A DNA stretch of 64,000 bases, from positions 1,798,001 to 1,862,000 of the forward strand of contig OZ243039.1 in assembly GCA_965212025.1 (NCBI GenBank). The letters are read 5' to 3'. Positions 18,101-25,046 of the stretch are shown here, one piece after another. The translations under genes and the position numbers were made by a program. Below the pieces are notes generated by a model that was not told where the DNA came from, ran no database searches, and saw nothing but the letters and a program-made list of their open reading frames with translations. The DNA is from G965212025 sp965212025 (GTDB lineage: Bacteria > Pseudomonadota > Gammaproteobacteria > Poriferisulfidales > Oxydemutatoraceae). Position 1 is the stretch's first letter, and each line of letters begins with the position of its first letter.

Positions 18101-18581
18101 CAGAACCGCGTAAGGCGAATTCACCCGGCCTTCTGACCAGATTGGCATTTTCATAGCCAATGCTTTCAAGACATCTCGTAAGCGCGTGCATGTCGAGGAC
18201 GTGCCCAACCTCAACCGTTTTGCTGTGTTCTTGCAAATAAGACAGGGGAGGCAGGCGGGAAAGGACACTGTCCAGCGAGGTAATGCAGACGCCACACTTC
18301 ATTTCTTTCAGCCTGTGAAGTATGGACAGCCTCTTGCCAATCGCGACAGCGGAAGGGGAAACGCGGTCGTAGGGCAGGGTTCCTCTTTCCGGTAAAACCA
18401 GGACTTCGGTATCAGGGTCGGCAAAAAGTGCCAACTCGTTTTTGAGTCTTTGAGCCTCGGTGTTATTCCGGACGACAACCAGCAGGGCGCACTTTCTGCG
18501 ACGCAGGATCTCGGCAAGGGAGAAAGCCAGAGAACACGGATGGCGGCAAAGCAATCGCAACACTTCTTTGTGTTTTGCCAC
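15150..18581 (-). CDS. mfd: Transcription-repair coupling factor
   Basis: SF2 translocase that removes RNA polymerase stalled at DNA lesions and recruits UvrA. The 1143 residues match the family (E. coli 1148). The N-terminal UvrB-like region has VLPERGTLPYDRVSPS. The RNA-polymerase-interacting domain follows HEEHGVGRYRGM (near residue 480). The helicase core has Walker A GDVGFGKTEIA, VIGTHLLLQ, DEEQRFGV, TMTATPIPRSL, and RGRVGRSHHQAYAYF (motif VI). The C-terminal domain ends near LDPSGNRLICRIE. It stands 96 bases downstream of fccB on the same strand. Confidence 0.97.
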   Translation of the reverse strand: MAKHKEVLRLLCRHPCSLAFSLAEILRRRKCALLVVVRNNTEAQRLKNELALFADPDTEVLVLPERGTLPYDRVSPSAVAIGKRLSILHRLKEMKCGVCITSLDSVLSRLPPLSYLQEHSKTVEVGHVLDMHALTRCLESIGYENANLVRRPGEFALRGSVVDCFPPSYEQPLRLDFMDDLVESIRCFSAATQLGEAQIRKISILPSREIVPDENSVRTFRCNFRSTFAIDTDESVIYREVSKHVLPEGTENYLPLFFDHTAALSDFLPSDSCVVHSGAVASDLSERWSEIQTFYQEAQKRMLAILEPEELFYEPHEVLEKFCAFDTCEISDLRHENIPTPDLCKTRHLPALKVSQMEEDNTGVALTSYLESFSGRVLLTAASPGVKTLLLEMLETVSLCPESIDDWHEFLLSNISFGITIGKLQEGTVFTDLGAAVIPDVQLLGKKFPSSETARQSPDAKTFINSLTELELGCPVVHEEHGVGRYRGMKNIDTAGLVTECLVIEYADSDILYVPVSCLPSVSRYSGGNPENAPLHKLGMERWKKEKRRAAQKAYDVAAELLDTQARREVGKKNLVEVDEEAYAKFIQSFPYQETPDQDKTMGEIKKDLLGSRPMERIVCGDVGFGKTEIAIRASFIAAYSGYQVALLTPTTLLCEQHFENFKDRFAPWPIKVAMLSRFRSPAERKEILASLAAGTTDVVIGTHLLLQKNVCFMRLGLVVVDEEQRFGVRHKECLKRLHGNVDMLTMTATPIPRSLNMALSGLYDISIIATPPEGRLDIKTFVTEWDEALVLEACQRELQRGGQIFFVHNRISSIKEIVRYLQGLLPGVEIRYAHGQMPEKTLESIMREFSQLAFSILVCTTIIGSGLDIPTANTIIIDRAEQFGLAQLHQLRGRVGRSHHQAYAYFIISRSRKELNEEAVKRLRAVAAAEEQGMGFTLATHDLEIRGAGELLGEKQSGRIQEVGFSIYNQFLKRAVEALRAGHLPDFDKPLNVITEINLGEPALIPDSWLPDVGLRLFFYRQITAYERAEQLDFLKAEMIDRFGPFPASADNLFVCAKIRIRAQKIGIKMVQAEPKRCVFYFEKDPKINMSCFLALMKESPRLYTLDPSGNRLICRIETETVQERRQFIDELFAKIEPATIQ

Positions 18582-18677
18582 CTACACCACCCCGTCCACA
18601 AATTCGCTCCATGGGGCTATATCCGTAAGTCCTCGGGATGCACCAAGAACGATTTCCGGCGATAGACCTTAGGCAAA

Positions 18678-19967
18678 TCAGGCAAACATGTCAATCGTAA
18701 TATTACGAAACCAGCTGTGGGCGTATTCTGCTTCCCTGTTCAGTATCTCTGGAGAGGCATCTTTGGGAGTGAGTCCTCCCGACAGCTTCTCAATTTTTTT
18801 GCCCTTCTCGCCAAGACGATAGACTGCGGCTACTGAAAAGCCATAGCCCGGTGCTGCGATGCTATAGCAGGTGTTCACGTAAGAAGCCACACCAGGGCTA
18901 TGGCCGTTTAACAGAGCCGCTACGGCAGCAGCGCAGACTTTGGCTTCTGAATTGGCGGCAAAACCTGATTTCGGCAAGCCGGTCGCAATGCTGGAATCTC
19001 CGATCACGTGTATGTTTGGATGAATCGTGGATTCAAAGGTGTCCAAATGAACAGGGCACCAGCCCGTTTTGTCGCTCAGGCCACCGACATGGGCAATATG
19101 TCCTGCTTTCTGAGGCGGAATAACGTTGATAACGTCTCCCTTGTAACTGTCAAAATCAGTACTCACGGTCATCTTTTTGACGTCAACGGCTTTTACGCCA
19201 CCTCCGGTTTCAGAACCCGGAACCCATTCAATGATGTCGGGATACAGTTTTTTCCACGCCTGCTGAAACAAGCCTTGCTTGGAAAACTTGTCTTTGGCAT
19301 CCAACACCAATAACTTCGAACCCGGTTTGCGGGTTTTCAGAAAGTGCGCGATTTGGCAGGCTCTTTCATAAGGTCCCGGTGGGCAACGAAAAGGATTTAC
19401 CGGTGCGACAATAATGACCGTCCCCCCGTTCGGCATTTCCTCCAGTCTCTTGACGAGCAATTCGGTTTGCGGTCCCGCTTTGTAGGCATGAGGCATGACT
19501 TGGGCTGCCGCTTCGTCGTAGCCTTTTATTGCGCCCCAGGTGAAATCAATCCCCGGGGACAGCACCAGGCGGTCATAAGCAAAACGGATGCCGCTTTTGG
19601 TGCTGACAGTTTTCGCTTTCGGAGAGACTGCGTCCACATAGTCGTGAACAACGTGGATCCCGTCTCTTTTCAACCCTGAATAATCAAATTTCAAACTGCT
19701 TAGCCGCCGTTCGCCACCCAAGACTTCGTTGCTCATGAAGCAGGTGTAGTAATGTTTATTTTGCTCAATGAGTGTGACATCAATGCCTTGATCCATAGCC
19801 TTGATGTACCGAGCAGCAATCGCACCGCCGGAACCGCCACCCACCACGACGACTTTTTTGGTTTTGGCGATGGCGAGTTGAGGAAACCCGACAGCACCCG
19901 CCAAAGAAGCCGTAGCAAGCGTGGCACCCGCTGATTTGAAGAATTTTCTCCTGTTCATTTTTTGCAT
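18678..19967 (-). CDS. fccB: Sulfide dehydrogenase flavocytochrome c, flavoprotein subunit
   Basis: FAD subunit of flavocytochrome c, which oxidises sulfide in the periplasm and passes electrons to the cytochrome subunit. A Tat signal is visible (NRRKFF near residue 5, then a hydrophobic run to AIA). The FAD dinucleotide-binding motif is VVVVGGGSGGAIAARY. C76 in YYTCFMSNEVLGG aligns with the cysteine that binds FAD covalently in Allochromatium. C195 (NPFRCPPGPYE) and C304 (TGWCPVH) align with the redox-active disulfide pair. The start at 19967 has GAGGAAA about 7 bases upstream. 14 bases separate it from fccA. Confidence 0.95.
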   Translation of the reverse strand: MQKMNRRKFFKSAGATLATASLAGAVGFPQLAIAKTKKVVVVGGGSGGAIAARYIKAMDQGIDVTLIEQNKHYYTCFMSNEVLGGERRLSSLKFDYSGLKRDGIHVVHDYVDAVSPKAKTVSTKSGIRFAYDRLVLSPGIDFTWGAIKGYDEAAAQVMPHAYKAGPQTELLVKRLEEMPNGGTVIIVAPVNPFRCPPGPYERACQIAHFLKTRKPGSKLLVLDAKDKFSKQGLFQQAWKKLYPDIIEWVPGSETGGGVKAVDVKKMTVSTDFDSYKGDVINVIPPQKAGHIAHVGGLSDKTGWCPVHLDTFESTIHPNIHVIGDSSIATGLPKSGFAANSEAKVCAAAVAALLNGHSPGVASYVNTCYSIAAPGYGFSVAAVYRLGEKGKKIEKLSGGLTPKDASPEILNREAEYAHSWFRNITIDMFA

Positions 19968-19981
19968 GGACGTTTCCTCGG

Positions 19982-20656
19982 TTATTGTTTGAAACTCGTG
20001 TAGTACTCAATCAAGGCTTTAATTCCCTCATCACCGTGCTTTTTTTGCACTGCGGAAATTTTCTCTGCCATGTCTTTTGGCATTTCGCTTTTTCCTTGCC
20101 TAAAATCTTCCAAAACGTAAGCCAGATAACGTCCCCACTGACCCGCAAGGATTCCCGAGTCGCTGTCTGCCATATTGCCGCCACCTGTGTGGCAATCTTC
20201 ACAGTTCTCTTGGTGTAGTTCGTTACCGAGCTTTACAAGCGCAGGATTGGTTTTCTGCATCGCAGGAATCGCCTTGCCGTTTTTGAAAACCTGTCCCATT
20301 TTCTTGATTTCGCCAAGCGTGTATCCCTTGGCAATGCGCGTCATGACCGTCCCGTAGCGCGGGTAGGCTTCCACGTCTTTCAGCTCAGGATCACTCGCCA
20401 GCACTTCAAGCAACTTCTTCGGTTCACCGTAGTGCTTGAACGACAAAAAAGTCCCAACGAAATAGTTAAAGGACAAGCCAGCTATTGAAGGGGTCGCGGG
20501 GCCGCCACTGTGCCCTCCTGGCCCATGGCAAGCCACGCAGGTGTTGGTCAGCATCGCCTCTGAAGCCGTCTTTTTGACATCTTGGGCGGCTTCGACAGTA
20601 GCTGCCATTACCAAGAAAGTGGCAGCCAAGGCTGAAAATAAAGTCGCTGTTTTCAA
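19982..20656 (-). CDS. fccA: Sulfide dehydrogenase flavocytochrome c, diheme cytochrome subunit
   Basis: Periplasmic diheme c-type cytochrome that takes electrons from FccB. A Sec signal is visible (residues 1-~24, ending VEAAQ). Two heme sites are present, CVACH at 40-44 and CEDCH at 151-155, giving the two-domain layout of FccA. The start is TTG at 20656: it gives a clean signal peptide and has GGGGAG about 9 bases upstream. Being first in the fccA-fccB-mfd-csiV run, it probably carries the promoter; a TGCTAAGAT extended -10 element lies at 20803-20795. Confidence 0.93.
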   Translation of the reverse strand: MKTATLFSALAATFLVMAATVEAAQDVKKTASEAMLTNTCVACHGPGGHSGGPATPSIAGLSFNYFVGTFLSFKHYGEPKKLLEVLASDPELKDVEAYPRYGTVMTRIAKGYTLGEIKKMGQVFKNGKAIPAMQKTNPALVKLGNELHQENCEDCHTGGGNMADSDSGILAGQWGRYLAYVLEDFRQGKSEMPKDMAEKISAVQKKHGDEGIKALIEYYTSFKQ

Positions 20657-20794
20657 TTTGGTGAACTCCCCGGATAATCACAATCCGCCCACAACGGCAT
20701 ACTGCTGTAGCCTCGCTCCCACTCATGAAACTGTAAAGGGCAGGGCACGTCAGCATTGGAATATGCCGATTCGTGGAAACTTCTGATCGGGCGA

Positions 20795-20803
20795 ATCTTA
20801 GCA
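20795..20803 (-). promoter_or_regulatory. Candidate extended -10 promoter element for fccA
   Basis: Read on the minus strand, TGC-TAAGAT matches an extended -10 box (TGn plus a near-consensus hexamer). It lies about 140 bases upstream of the fccA TTG. No good -35 hexamer stands at the right distance, which extended -10 promoters can tolerate. Inferred only. Confidence 0.3.
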
Positions 20804-20847
20804 CAAGGCCTTTTACGCGAGGCAGTAAATTTGGGATGCTTTTTTCT

Positions 20848-21000
20848 AACCGCGAAAGTTGCTATCTGTCATTCGTATGATTTCAGTTTTTGGTAGCTTC
20901 CAAAGTTCACTAAAAGCCCCAATTCAAGGCCTGTTGTCTTATGCTTCAACGCTATCTCTTTGACAGCCTTGGAACATAAAGTCAGGCTTAAAGCGTTGTC
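20848..21000 (-). pseudogene. Decayed GxxExxY-family protein remnant (copy C)
   Basis: On the minus strand the frame reads SKAVKEIALKHKTTGLELGL and continues LVNFGSYQKLKSYE, the C-terminal half of a GxxExxY-family protein with the QLLNYLK block deleted. The DNA upstream (AAGCCTGACTTT) matches copy B but lacks the CYDKIIV segment. The N-terminal half is missing, replaced by the coaX-derived repeat. The 3' edge ends in CTTTCGCGGTTAG, the reverse complement of the AACCGCGAAA end motif. No functional product is expected. Confidence 0.6.
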
Positions 21001-21780
21001 CTCACGCAAGAGTTGAACCGGTTGAAATCTGCTTTGCAGGCTGCTGTTCGGCGGCGTAAACAGACAAGCCCTCCAAGACCAAAAATGGACAATGTTCCAC
21101 GTTCCCGTCAAGCGCAACCATCTCCGACCCGGCATTCCCGCTCTGTTGTCTTATGCTTCAACGCTATCTCTTTGACAGCCTTGGAACATACAAGTCAGGC
21201 TTAAAGCGTTGTCCTCACGCAAGAGTCGAACCGGTTGAAATCTGCTTTGCAGGCTGCTGTTCGGCGGCGTAAACAGACAAGCCCTCCAAGACCAAAAATG
21301 GACAATGTTCCACGTTCCCGTCAAGCGCAGCCATCTCCAGCCCGACATTCCCGCTCTGTTGTCTTATGGTTCAACGCTATCTCTTTGACAGCCTTGGAAC
21401 ATAAAGTCAGGCTTAAAGCGTTGTCCTCACGCAAGAGTCGAACCGGTTGAAATCTGCTTTGCAGACTGCTGTTCGGTGGCGTAAACAGACAAGCCCTCCA
21501 AGACCAAAAATGGACAATGTTCCACGTTTCCGTCAAGCGCAGCCATCTCCAGCCCGGCATTCCCGCTCTGTTGTCTTATGCTTCAACGCTATCTCTTCGA
21601 CAGCCTTGGAACATATAAGTCAGGCTTAAAGCGTTGTCTTCACGCAAGAGTTGAACCGGTTGAAATCTGCTTTGCAGACTGCCGTTCGGCGGCGTAAACA
21701 GACAAGCCCTCCAAGACCAAAAATGGACAATGTTCCACGTTTCCGTCAAGCGCAGCCATCGCCAGCCCGGCATTCCCGCC
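20931..21780 (-). repeat. Four tandem 212-213 bp copies of the coaX 3' end plus element fragment
   Basis: Units start at 20931, 21143, 21356 and 21568 (spacing 212, 213, 212). The rightmost unit is the genuine end of coaX. Each of the three extra units still encodes, in the coaX frame, the last ~43 residues (ALDGNVEHCPFLVLEGLSVY ... ISTGSTLA) and the stop codon. They carry a few changes, such as AMAALDG to EMAALDG or EMVALDG and AERQSA to AEQQPA or TEQQSA. The remaining ~72 bp of each unit is a piece of the GxxExxY remnant. Extra copies read GAGCGGGAATG where the gene has GAGCGGCGGGAATG, a 3-base difference marking the junction. Confidence 0.92.
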
Positions 21781-22422
21781 GCTCAGGAAAATTACCGTGC
21801 CTTTGCCCGTTACGTGACGCATGGTGCTAACGGTGTTTTGCAAGGCAGCGGCCATCATTCTTTGGCAACCGGCGGCGATAGCGGTCACAGTGTCTTTGGC
21901 AAACAGTTCATTGCTTCCGGCAGTATCAACGGGGATATCAAGACGCGCGGCGTTGCTTCTCAGGCTGTCAACAGACATGGCAGTGCCCGGCATGATCAAG
22001 CCTCCCAGATGAGAGCCGCTGGCGTCCAAGGCATCAATGGTTATAGCCGTCCCCATGTCGATTACGATGCTTGCCGTCTGCTGTCGGTGCCAGGCAGCAA
22101 CCATTCCCAGGAGGCGGTCGCCACCGAGCTCTTCCGGTTCCCGGTAGCTGGTGCTGACTCCACACAAGGAACGGCTGGGTCTGAACAGATGAATTTCCTG
22201 AAAGCCCAGCTTGCCAAGCTGTGCGAAAAACGTGTCGGTTCTTGTTTTGGAAGCCACGCTGACCGCCCAAACTGGATGCATGGTCAGCCTTGTCAAAGAC
22301 GTGAACACCCTTGCTGCGTCCAGCGCTTTTAACGGCAAGCTTGTGAGCCACTTCAGCCCTTCGGGGGTTTCAATTGCGCATTTGGCAAATGAATTTCCTA
22401 TGTCGAACAGTAGCTTCGCCAA
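21640..22422 (-). CDS. coaX: Type III pantothenate kinase
   Basis: Phosphorylates pantothenate, the first step of coenzyme A synthesis. The 260 residues show the acetate-kinase-superfamily motifs of CoaX: FDIGNSFAKCA at the N-terminus, EELGGDRLLGMVAAW, IDMGTAITIDALDASGSHLG, and GGLIMPG. The start is TTG at 22422 since it gives MAKLLFDIGN, the family start, and no ATG is available. It overlaps birA by 25 bases, the usual birA-coaX pairing. Its last ~47 codons lie inside the first unit of a four-copy tandem repeat running downstream. Confidence 0.93.
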   Translation of the reverse strand: MAKLLFDIGNSFAKCAIETPEGLKWLTSLPLKALDAARVFTSLTRLTMHPVWAVSVASKTRTDTFFAQLGKLGFQEIHLFRPSRSLCGVSTSYREPEELGGDRLLGMVAAWHRQQTASIVIDMGTAITIDALDASGSHLGGLIMPGTAMSVDSLRSNAARLDIPVDTAGSNELFAKDTVTAIAAGCQRMMAAALQNTVSTMRHVTGKGTVIFLSGGNAGLAMAALDGNVEHCPFLVLEGLSVYAAERQSAKQISTGSTLA

Positions 22423-23237
22423 TGGATGGTAATGTTACTTGATGAGAGAATCCTGAGTTGCTGTCCGGTATCCAACAGTAATTCGGCGTTTTCGCTGACC
22501 CCTTCCGCTCTCCCTCTGACGGAGCCGGCAGGCGAGGAAATAAGCAAGTCCCTGCCGCTAAGCATGTCAAACTTACTCCAACGCGCTTGCAGGGAGGAAC
22601 CTGAGGCATCTGCGCAATGTTTCACAACCTCATAAATCACCTCAAGCAAGCAAGCAATTATTTCGTTGCGCGCCGGTACAAGGGTTAGTGCTTCATCTAA
22701 AGTTGCCACCGAGCGTCTGCCCCCAGGAAGTTGGGGGGCAAGACTTTTTCGGGAAATAACGTTGAGCCCAATACCCATGACCGTCCATCCGTGTTTTCTT
22801 TCAATCAGCACGCCCGCCAGTTTACTGCCACGGTGGTAAATATCGTTTGGCCACTTGACTTGCATCTCTTCGGCGCCCGAAGCTGTCAGCATTTCCGCCA
22901 CACCAACCGCAATCATTAAAGGCAGCCAATTGCTTTGTGTTCGGGTGAGGCTTGTCCTGGAGGCCACCGAAAGGTACACATTCCCTGGAGGGGAAGCCCA
23001 TGCCCGGCCACGCTGCCCGTACCCCTGCGTTTGCGTGTCGGCCACGCAGACGTGCATGCCGCGAGCCATATCCTGTACTTTTTCCAGCAAATAAGAGTTT
23101 GTAGAGGCAATGGACGAGAACAAATGGAAGGAAGCGATGCTGCGCGCGACGGGAGCGGAAAGTCCGCTTAAAATACCCGTCGTCGACAATGTGTCCTGAT
23201 CGTGGCTCGGGAGATCCTGTTCAACAACTATCAGCAC
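22398..23237 (-). CDS. birA: Biotin--[acetyl-CoA-carboxylase] ligase, catalytic form without DNA-binding domain
   Basis: Activates biotin with ATP and attaches it to the carrier protein of acetyl-CoA carboxylase. Family motifs are SIASTNSYLLE, the biotinyl-AMP loop GYGQRGRAWASPPGNVYLS, QVKWPNDIY and KLAGVLIE. The usual N-terminal helix-turn-helix of E. coli BirA is absent (about 30 residues precede the catalytic core), so it should not act as a biotin repressor. The start is uncertain: a GTG at 23237 gives the longest frame, 20 bases from the divergent glnS, and no Shine-Dalgarno decides. Confidence 0.88.
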   Translation of the reverse strand: MLIVVEQDLPSHDQDTLSTTGILSGLSAPVARSIASFHLFSSIASTNSYLLEKVQDMARGMHVCVADTQTQGYGQRGRAWASPPGNVYLSVASRTSLTRTQSNWLPLMIAVGVAEMLTASGAEEMQVKWPNDIYHRGSKLAGVLIERKHGWTVMGIGLNVISRKSLAPQLPGGRRSVATLDEALTLVPARNEIIACLLEVIYEVVKHCADASGSSLQARWSKFDMLSGRDLLISSPAGSVRGRAEGVSENAELLLDTGQQLRILSSSNITIHWRSYCST

Positions 23238-23257
23238 AAAATGAGCCCTCTATCAAA

Positions 23258-24988
23258 ATGACCGAAAAACCTCAAGAAAAACCGAGCCATTTCATTCGCA
23301 AAATCGTGGCAAGCGACTTGGAGGCCGGAAAATGCGAACGGGTTCGAACCCGCTTCCCCCCTGAACCCAACGGTTATTTGCACATCGGGCACGCCAAGGC
23401 GATTTTCCTGAATTTTGGCATCGCGCAGGATTTTAACGGCAGTTGCAATTTGCGTTTTGATGATACCAACCCTGACCGTGGGGAATCCGGATACGCGATG
23501 TCCATTCAAAAGGATGTGAGCTGGCTGGGCGTGCGCTGGGATCAACTGCTGTATGCCTCAGACTACTTTGAAGGGTTTTATGCACTGGCGGTTGAGTTGC
23601 TTAAAAAGGACAAAGCCTACGTATGCTCTTTAAGTGCCGAAGGAATACGAAATACGCGTGGAACCTTGACCGATGCCGGCTTGAACAGTCCATTTCGAGA
23701 CCGTTCCCTCGGCGAGAGTCTGGCGCTTTTCCACAAAATGAAAGCGGGTGAATTCAAAGCCGGAGAACACGTTTTAAGGGCAAAGATCGATATGGGTTCC
23801 GGAAATATCAACATGCGTGACCCTGTGATTTACCGTATCCGAAACACCCCTCACCATAGAACCGGAAAACAGTGGCACATCTATCCTACCTACGACTATG
23901 CCCATTGCCTGTCCGACTCCTTTGAAGGCGTGTCCCATTCCCTCTGCACCCTGGAATTCGAAGACCATCGCCCGCTGTACAACTGGTTCCTGAGTAATCT
24001 CAACATCTTCCATCCCCGGCAGATCGAATTCGCCCGTCTGCAACTCAAGTACGCATTGACAAGCAAACGTGCCATAAAAGCGTTGATCCGGAAAGGAAGC
24101 ATAGAAAGCTGGGATGACCCGCGCCTGGTAACCCTCGCCGGGTTGTGCCGCCGAGGGTTTCCTCCGGAAGCGATCCGCAACTTTTGCTTGCTCGTCGGAC
24201 TGACCAAAAAAGACAGCTGGACAGAAATGGATCTTCTTGAGAGTTGTGTCAGAGACTACCTGAACGAGCATGCAGCGCGTGCATTCGCGGTTCTTGAACC
24301 ATTAAAGCTGATTATCGAAAACTATCCAGACAACCAACAGGAGATCGTCCAGGCTCCCGTCCACCCGCAACAGAAAGAACGGGGTACCCGCCCTTTGGTT
24401 TTTTCCAAAACGCTTTACATTGAGCGCCAGGATTTCATGGAGGATCCCCCGGCAAAGTATTTTCGTCTGGCCCCTGGTCGTGAAGTGCGGTTGAAATATG
24501 CCTACTACCTGCGATGTCAGGAAGTCATCAAAAACGCAGCAGGAAAAATTCTTGAAGTCCGCTGCACGTACGATCCCGACACATTGGGCGGCAAGAGTCG
24601 GGACGGGCGCAAAGTGGCCGGCACCATCCATTGGGTTGCCAAAGAAAACGCTGTTCCTTTTACGGCGAAACTTTATGACCGGTTGTTTCTTGAGCCTTTC
24701 GCCGCCACCATGGCAGACCCTTCGCAGGCACTCAACCCACACTCTCTACAGACACTCCATAATTGCCTGGGAGAAGCCTCTCTGTTCGACGGGCAGTCTA
24801 CCCAGGCTTTGCAGTTTGAGAGAATGGGGTATTTTTGCCTCGACGAGCAAAGCAATCCTGCAGCGCCGGTGTTCAATCGTGTTTTGCCACTTCGAGACAC
24901 CTGGAGAAAAATCGAACAAGCCCGTGCCGAAGCTTCCCGCCACGAGACGGAACGGAAGGCAGGTCTTAATAAGACCAAGTCATGCTAG
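23258..24988 (+). CDS. glnS: Glutaminyl-tRNA synthetase
   Basis: Charges tRNA-Gln directly with glutamine. 576 residues. FPPEPNGYLHIGHAKAIFLNFG carries the HIGH motif and ALTSKRAIKAL is the KMSKR equivalent. TRFPPEPNG and RFDDTNP are diagnostic of GlnS, and the C-terminal anticodon-binding beta-barrels end at VFNRVLPLRDTW. The ATG at 23258 gives MTEKPQEKPSHFIRKIV, aligning with the E. coli start; the open frame further upstream is not used. A short stem GGTCTT-AAT-AAGACC lies at its 3' end (24962-24976). Confidence 0.96.
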   Translation: MTEKPQEKPSHFIRKIVASDLEAGKCERVRTRFPPEPNGYLHIGHAKAIFLNFGIAQDFNGSCNLRFDDTNPDRGESGYAMSIQKDVSWLGVRWDQLLYASDYFEGFYALAVELLKKDKAYVCSLSAEGIRNTRGTLTDAGLNSPFRDRSLGESLALFHKMKAGEFKAGEHVLRAKIDMGSGNINMRDPVIYRIRNTPHHRTGKQWHIYPTYDYAHCLSDSFEGVSHSLCTLEFEDHRPLYNWFLSNLNIFHPRQIEFARLQLKYALTSKRAIKALIRKGSIESWDDPRLVTLAGLCRRGFPPEAIRNFCLLVGLTKKDSWTEMDLLESCVRDYLNEHAARAFAVLEPLKLIIENYPDNQQEIVQAPVHPQQKERGTRPLVFSKTLYIERQDFMEDPPAKYFRLAPGREVRLKYAYYLRCQEVIKNAAGKILEVRCTYDPDTLGGKSRDGRKVAGTIHWVAKENAVPFTAKLYDRLFLEPFAATMADPSQALNPHSLQTLHNCLGEASLFDGQSTQALQFERMGYFCLDEQSNPAAPVFNRVLPLRDTWRKIEQARAEASRHETERKAGLNKTKSC

Positions 24989-24991
24989 GAT
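24983..24991 (+). promoter_or_regulatory. Candidate extended -10 element for rpoD
   Basis: TGC-TAGGAT overlaps the glnS stop codon, 56 bases before the rpoD ATG. It has the TGn extension but a weak -35. It follows a perfect 6-bp hairpin at 24962-24976. Read-through from glnS is an equally good explanation. Confidence 0.22.
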
Positions 24992-25046
24992 TGTCGCGTT
25001 GTCCACCACCTTTCCCGGGAAGTAAAGATTGTTTGAGGAAAACCCC

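Larger units (their letters stand above)
20657..21639. other. Region between fccA and coaX filled by tandem repeats and a decayed element
   Basis: No intact gene lies in these 983 bases. From right to left they hold three extra copies of the coaX 3' end, a decayed GxxExxY fragment and the upstream region of fccA. Short open frames on both strands come from the repeat. Confidence 0.8.

Noticed and set aside
20869..21135. 88-codon minus-strand frame (and similar frames at 21151, 21321 and 21576)
   Set aside because: These frames come from the tandem repeat: the first part is a shifted coaX end and the last part a GxxExxY fragment. They have no independent start region.
20931..21780. CRISPR array
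   Set aside because: Units are 212 bp and directly contiguous, with no alternation of short repeats and unique spacers. The rpoD 27-bp units likewise have no spacers.
21730..22332. 200-codon plus-strand frame opposite coaX
   Set aside because: Antisense of a well-supported kinase with no motifs of its own.
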